Below are positions 6,163 through 6,581 of a stretch of 6,581 nt of DNA, piece after piece. Positions within the stretch are counted from its first letter, which is position 1, and every line of letters starts with the position of its first letter. Both the position numbers and the translations under genes were made by a program. This DNA is from an uncultured Campylobacter sp. (GTDB lineage Bacteria; Campylobacterota; Campylobacteria; Campylobacterales; Campylobacteraceae): NCBI GenBank assembly GCA_938036585.1, contig CALHQN010000043.1:1-6581 (forward strand), in the 5' to 3' direction. The notes under the pieces are model-generated. The model worked only from the letters and a program-made list of their open reading frames with translations, made no database searches and was not told the DNA's origin.

Positions 6163-6210
6163 CGCTTAAAATTTCATGGCGCTTCTGCGCTCGGCTAGAA
6201 TTTAAAAGCG
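6163..6210. terminator. Weak stem-loop after tcdA, possible terminator
   Basis: Arms 6163-6175 and 6198-6210 are complementary at 11 of 13 positions and flank a small GCGC-TTCT-GCGC hairpin (6179-6190). It begins seven bases after the tcdA stop codon. The right arm is A/T-rich but there is no clear T run afterwards, so termination is only a guess from position. Confidence 0.3.
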
Positions 6211-6300
6211 ACGAAAGTGAAATTTTACCCAGCGACGAAGATAAAATTTGCTCGGCACGAAGGCGAAATTTCATTTGCCGCGAATGATAAAATTTTATCC
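6207..6300 (+). repeat. Four tandem copies of a degenerate 23-24 base repeat
   Basis: Units lie at 6207-6230, 6231-6253, 6254-6276 and 6277-6300. The shared core is roughly [AG]GCGACGAAGRYRAAATTT followed by 4-6 variable bases. The CGAA of successive units starts at 6212, 6236, 6258 and 6281, a period of 22-24. Single and paired copies of the same pattern lie in the surE upstream region. There are no unique spacers, so it is not a CRISPR array. Function unknown. Confidence 0.7.
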
Positions 6301-6437
6301 GCAAAGTTCGGCGCAGGCCTGGCTGAGAGATAAAATTTAAAGATCTCGATCTGCGCGCTTTCGCCGCCGCGTGTATTTTGCGGCGCGGTTCGCACAGCCG
6401 CGGCGGGCGGATGCTCTCGCCGAGGTTTAAAATTTAA
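6301..6437. other. GC-rich non-coding stretch with alternative hairpins
   Basis: CCGCCGCG (6364-6371) is complementary to CGCGGCGG (6399-6406), while the overlapping CGCCGC (6362-6367) can instead pair with GCGGCG (6380-6385). The two foldings exclude each other. No U tract follows. The stretch lies between the tandem repeats and the small CxxC frame. I see no gene in it, and it could be a leader, a decayed gene or unstructured spacer. Confidence 0.4.
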
Positions 6438-6548
6438 ATGCGGATGTGCTCGATCTGTACAGATCGCGGAAATTTTGAAATTTTAAAATTCGGCGAGATG
6501 AAGCGCTATCAATCCTTATGCAAGCTGTGCGAGCGATGGAGCGACTGA
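6438..6548 (+). CDS. Possible 36-residue microprotein with two CxxC pairs
   Basis: An ATG-to-TGA frame encodes 36 residues with CSIC at 4-7 and CKLC at 28-31, spaced by 20 residues. This is the layout of a zinc ribbon or knuckle, with the charged stretch EMKRYQ between the pairs and a tail ERWSD. An in-frame TAA stands directly before the ATG, so the protein cannot be longer at its N-terminus. A GAGG (6422-6425) lies 12 bases before the first ATG, which is long; a second in-frame ATG at 6444 is even farther from it. The frame is short enough that chance is a real alternative. Its only support is the paired cysteines, GC-rich codons like those of neighbouring genes, and lack of any competing gene. 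If real, a metal-binding or nucleic-acid-binding microprotein is plausible, but no function is claimed. Confidence 0.4.
   Translation: MRMCSICTDRGNFEILKFGEMKRYQSLCKLCERWSD
6451..6466. repeat. Perfect 16-base palindrome
   Basis: CGATCTGTACAGATCG reads the same on both strands with no spacer. It lies inside the possible microprotein frame, covering its first CxxC. The first half nearly repeats CTCGATCTG found about 100 bases upstream (near 6346). It could be a dimer-binding operator or a chance feature of the codons. Confidence 0.6.
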
Positions 6549-6581
6549 GCCGCGCATAAAAGCACGAACGGGTCTTAAATC

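Noticed and set aside
6160..6287. Open reading stretch through the 23-base repeats ending at a TGA near 6285
   Set aside because: It follows an in-frame TAA and has no ATG or GTG start or ribosome site, so I do not call it a gene.
6207..6300. CRISPR array
   Set aside because: The units abut directly with no unique spacers, are degenerate, and no cas gene is nearby.

Overview
The window reads as a chromosomal housekeeping segment of a Campylobacter-type epsilonproteobacterium. Its base composition looks higher in GC than C. jejuni and would suit an oral species such as C. gracilis; that species guess is inference. The evidence is the protein families, the AAATTT-rich low-GC islands set in otherwise GC-rich genes, and short Campylobacter-style promoters with strong TATAAT -10 boxes and no obvious -35. 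The gene set serB, greA, lpxB, surE and a ThiF-family gene in nearly this order also recalls, from memory, the C. jejuni chromosome.

Positions 1-3730 hold five genes on the minus strand, in transcription order: lpxB (lipid A disaccharide synthase), greA (transcript cleavage factor), argC (arginine synthesis), an LpxH-type metallophosphoesterase (probably a lipid A step just before LpxB), and the 5' end of serB (phosphoserine phosphatase), which runs off the left edge. Gaps are short (1 to 48 bases). TATAAT boxes sit 22-24 bases before the lpxB, greA and serB starts, so the run probably has internal promoters. argC and the LpxH-like gene have none and should depend on greA transcription.

Positions 3731-3798 are a compact, nearly symmetrical divergent promoter region. 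To its right, on the plus strand, is an unrecognised 166-residue lipoprotein, then a 421-base AT-rich intergenic region with degenerate repeats and a long imperfect hairpin, then surE and tcdA. surE and tcdA overlap by 8 bases and are surely co-transcribed.

Positions 6156-6581 have no long gene. They hold four tandem copies of a degenerate 23-24 base repeat that also appears before surE, GC-rich potential hairpins, and a possible 36-residue microprotein with two CxxC pairs. No mobile element, CRISPR array, rRNA or tRNA was seen. Most of the window is ordinary core genome. The points most worth a second look are the dispersed 23-base repeat family, the CxxC microprotein, the tandem-repeat linker inside LpxB, and the very high density of RAATTY sites.
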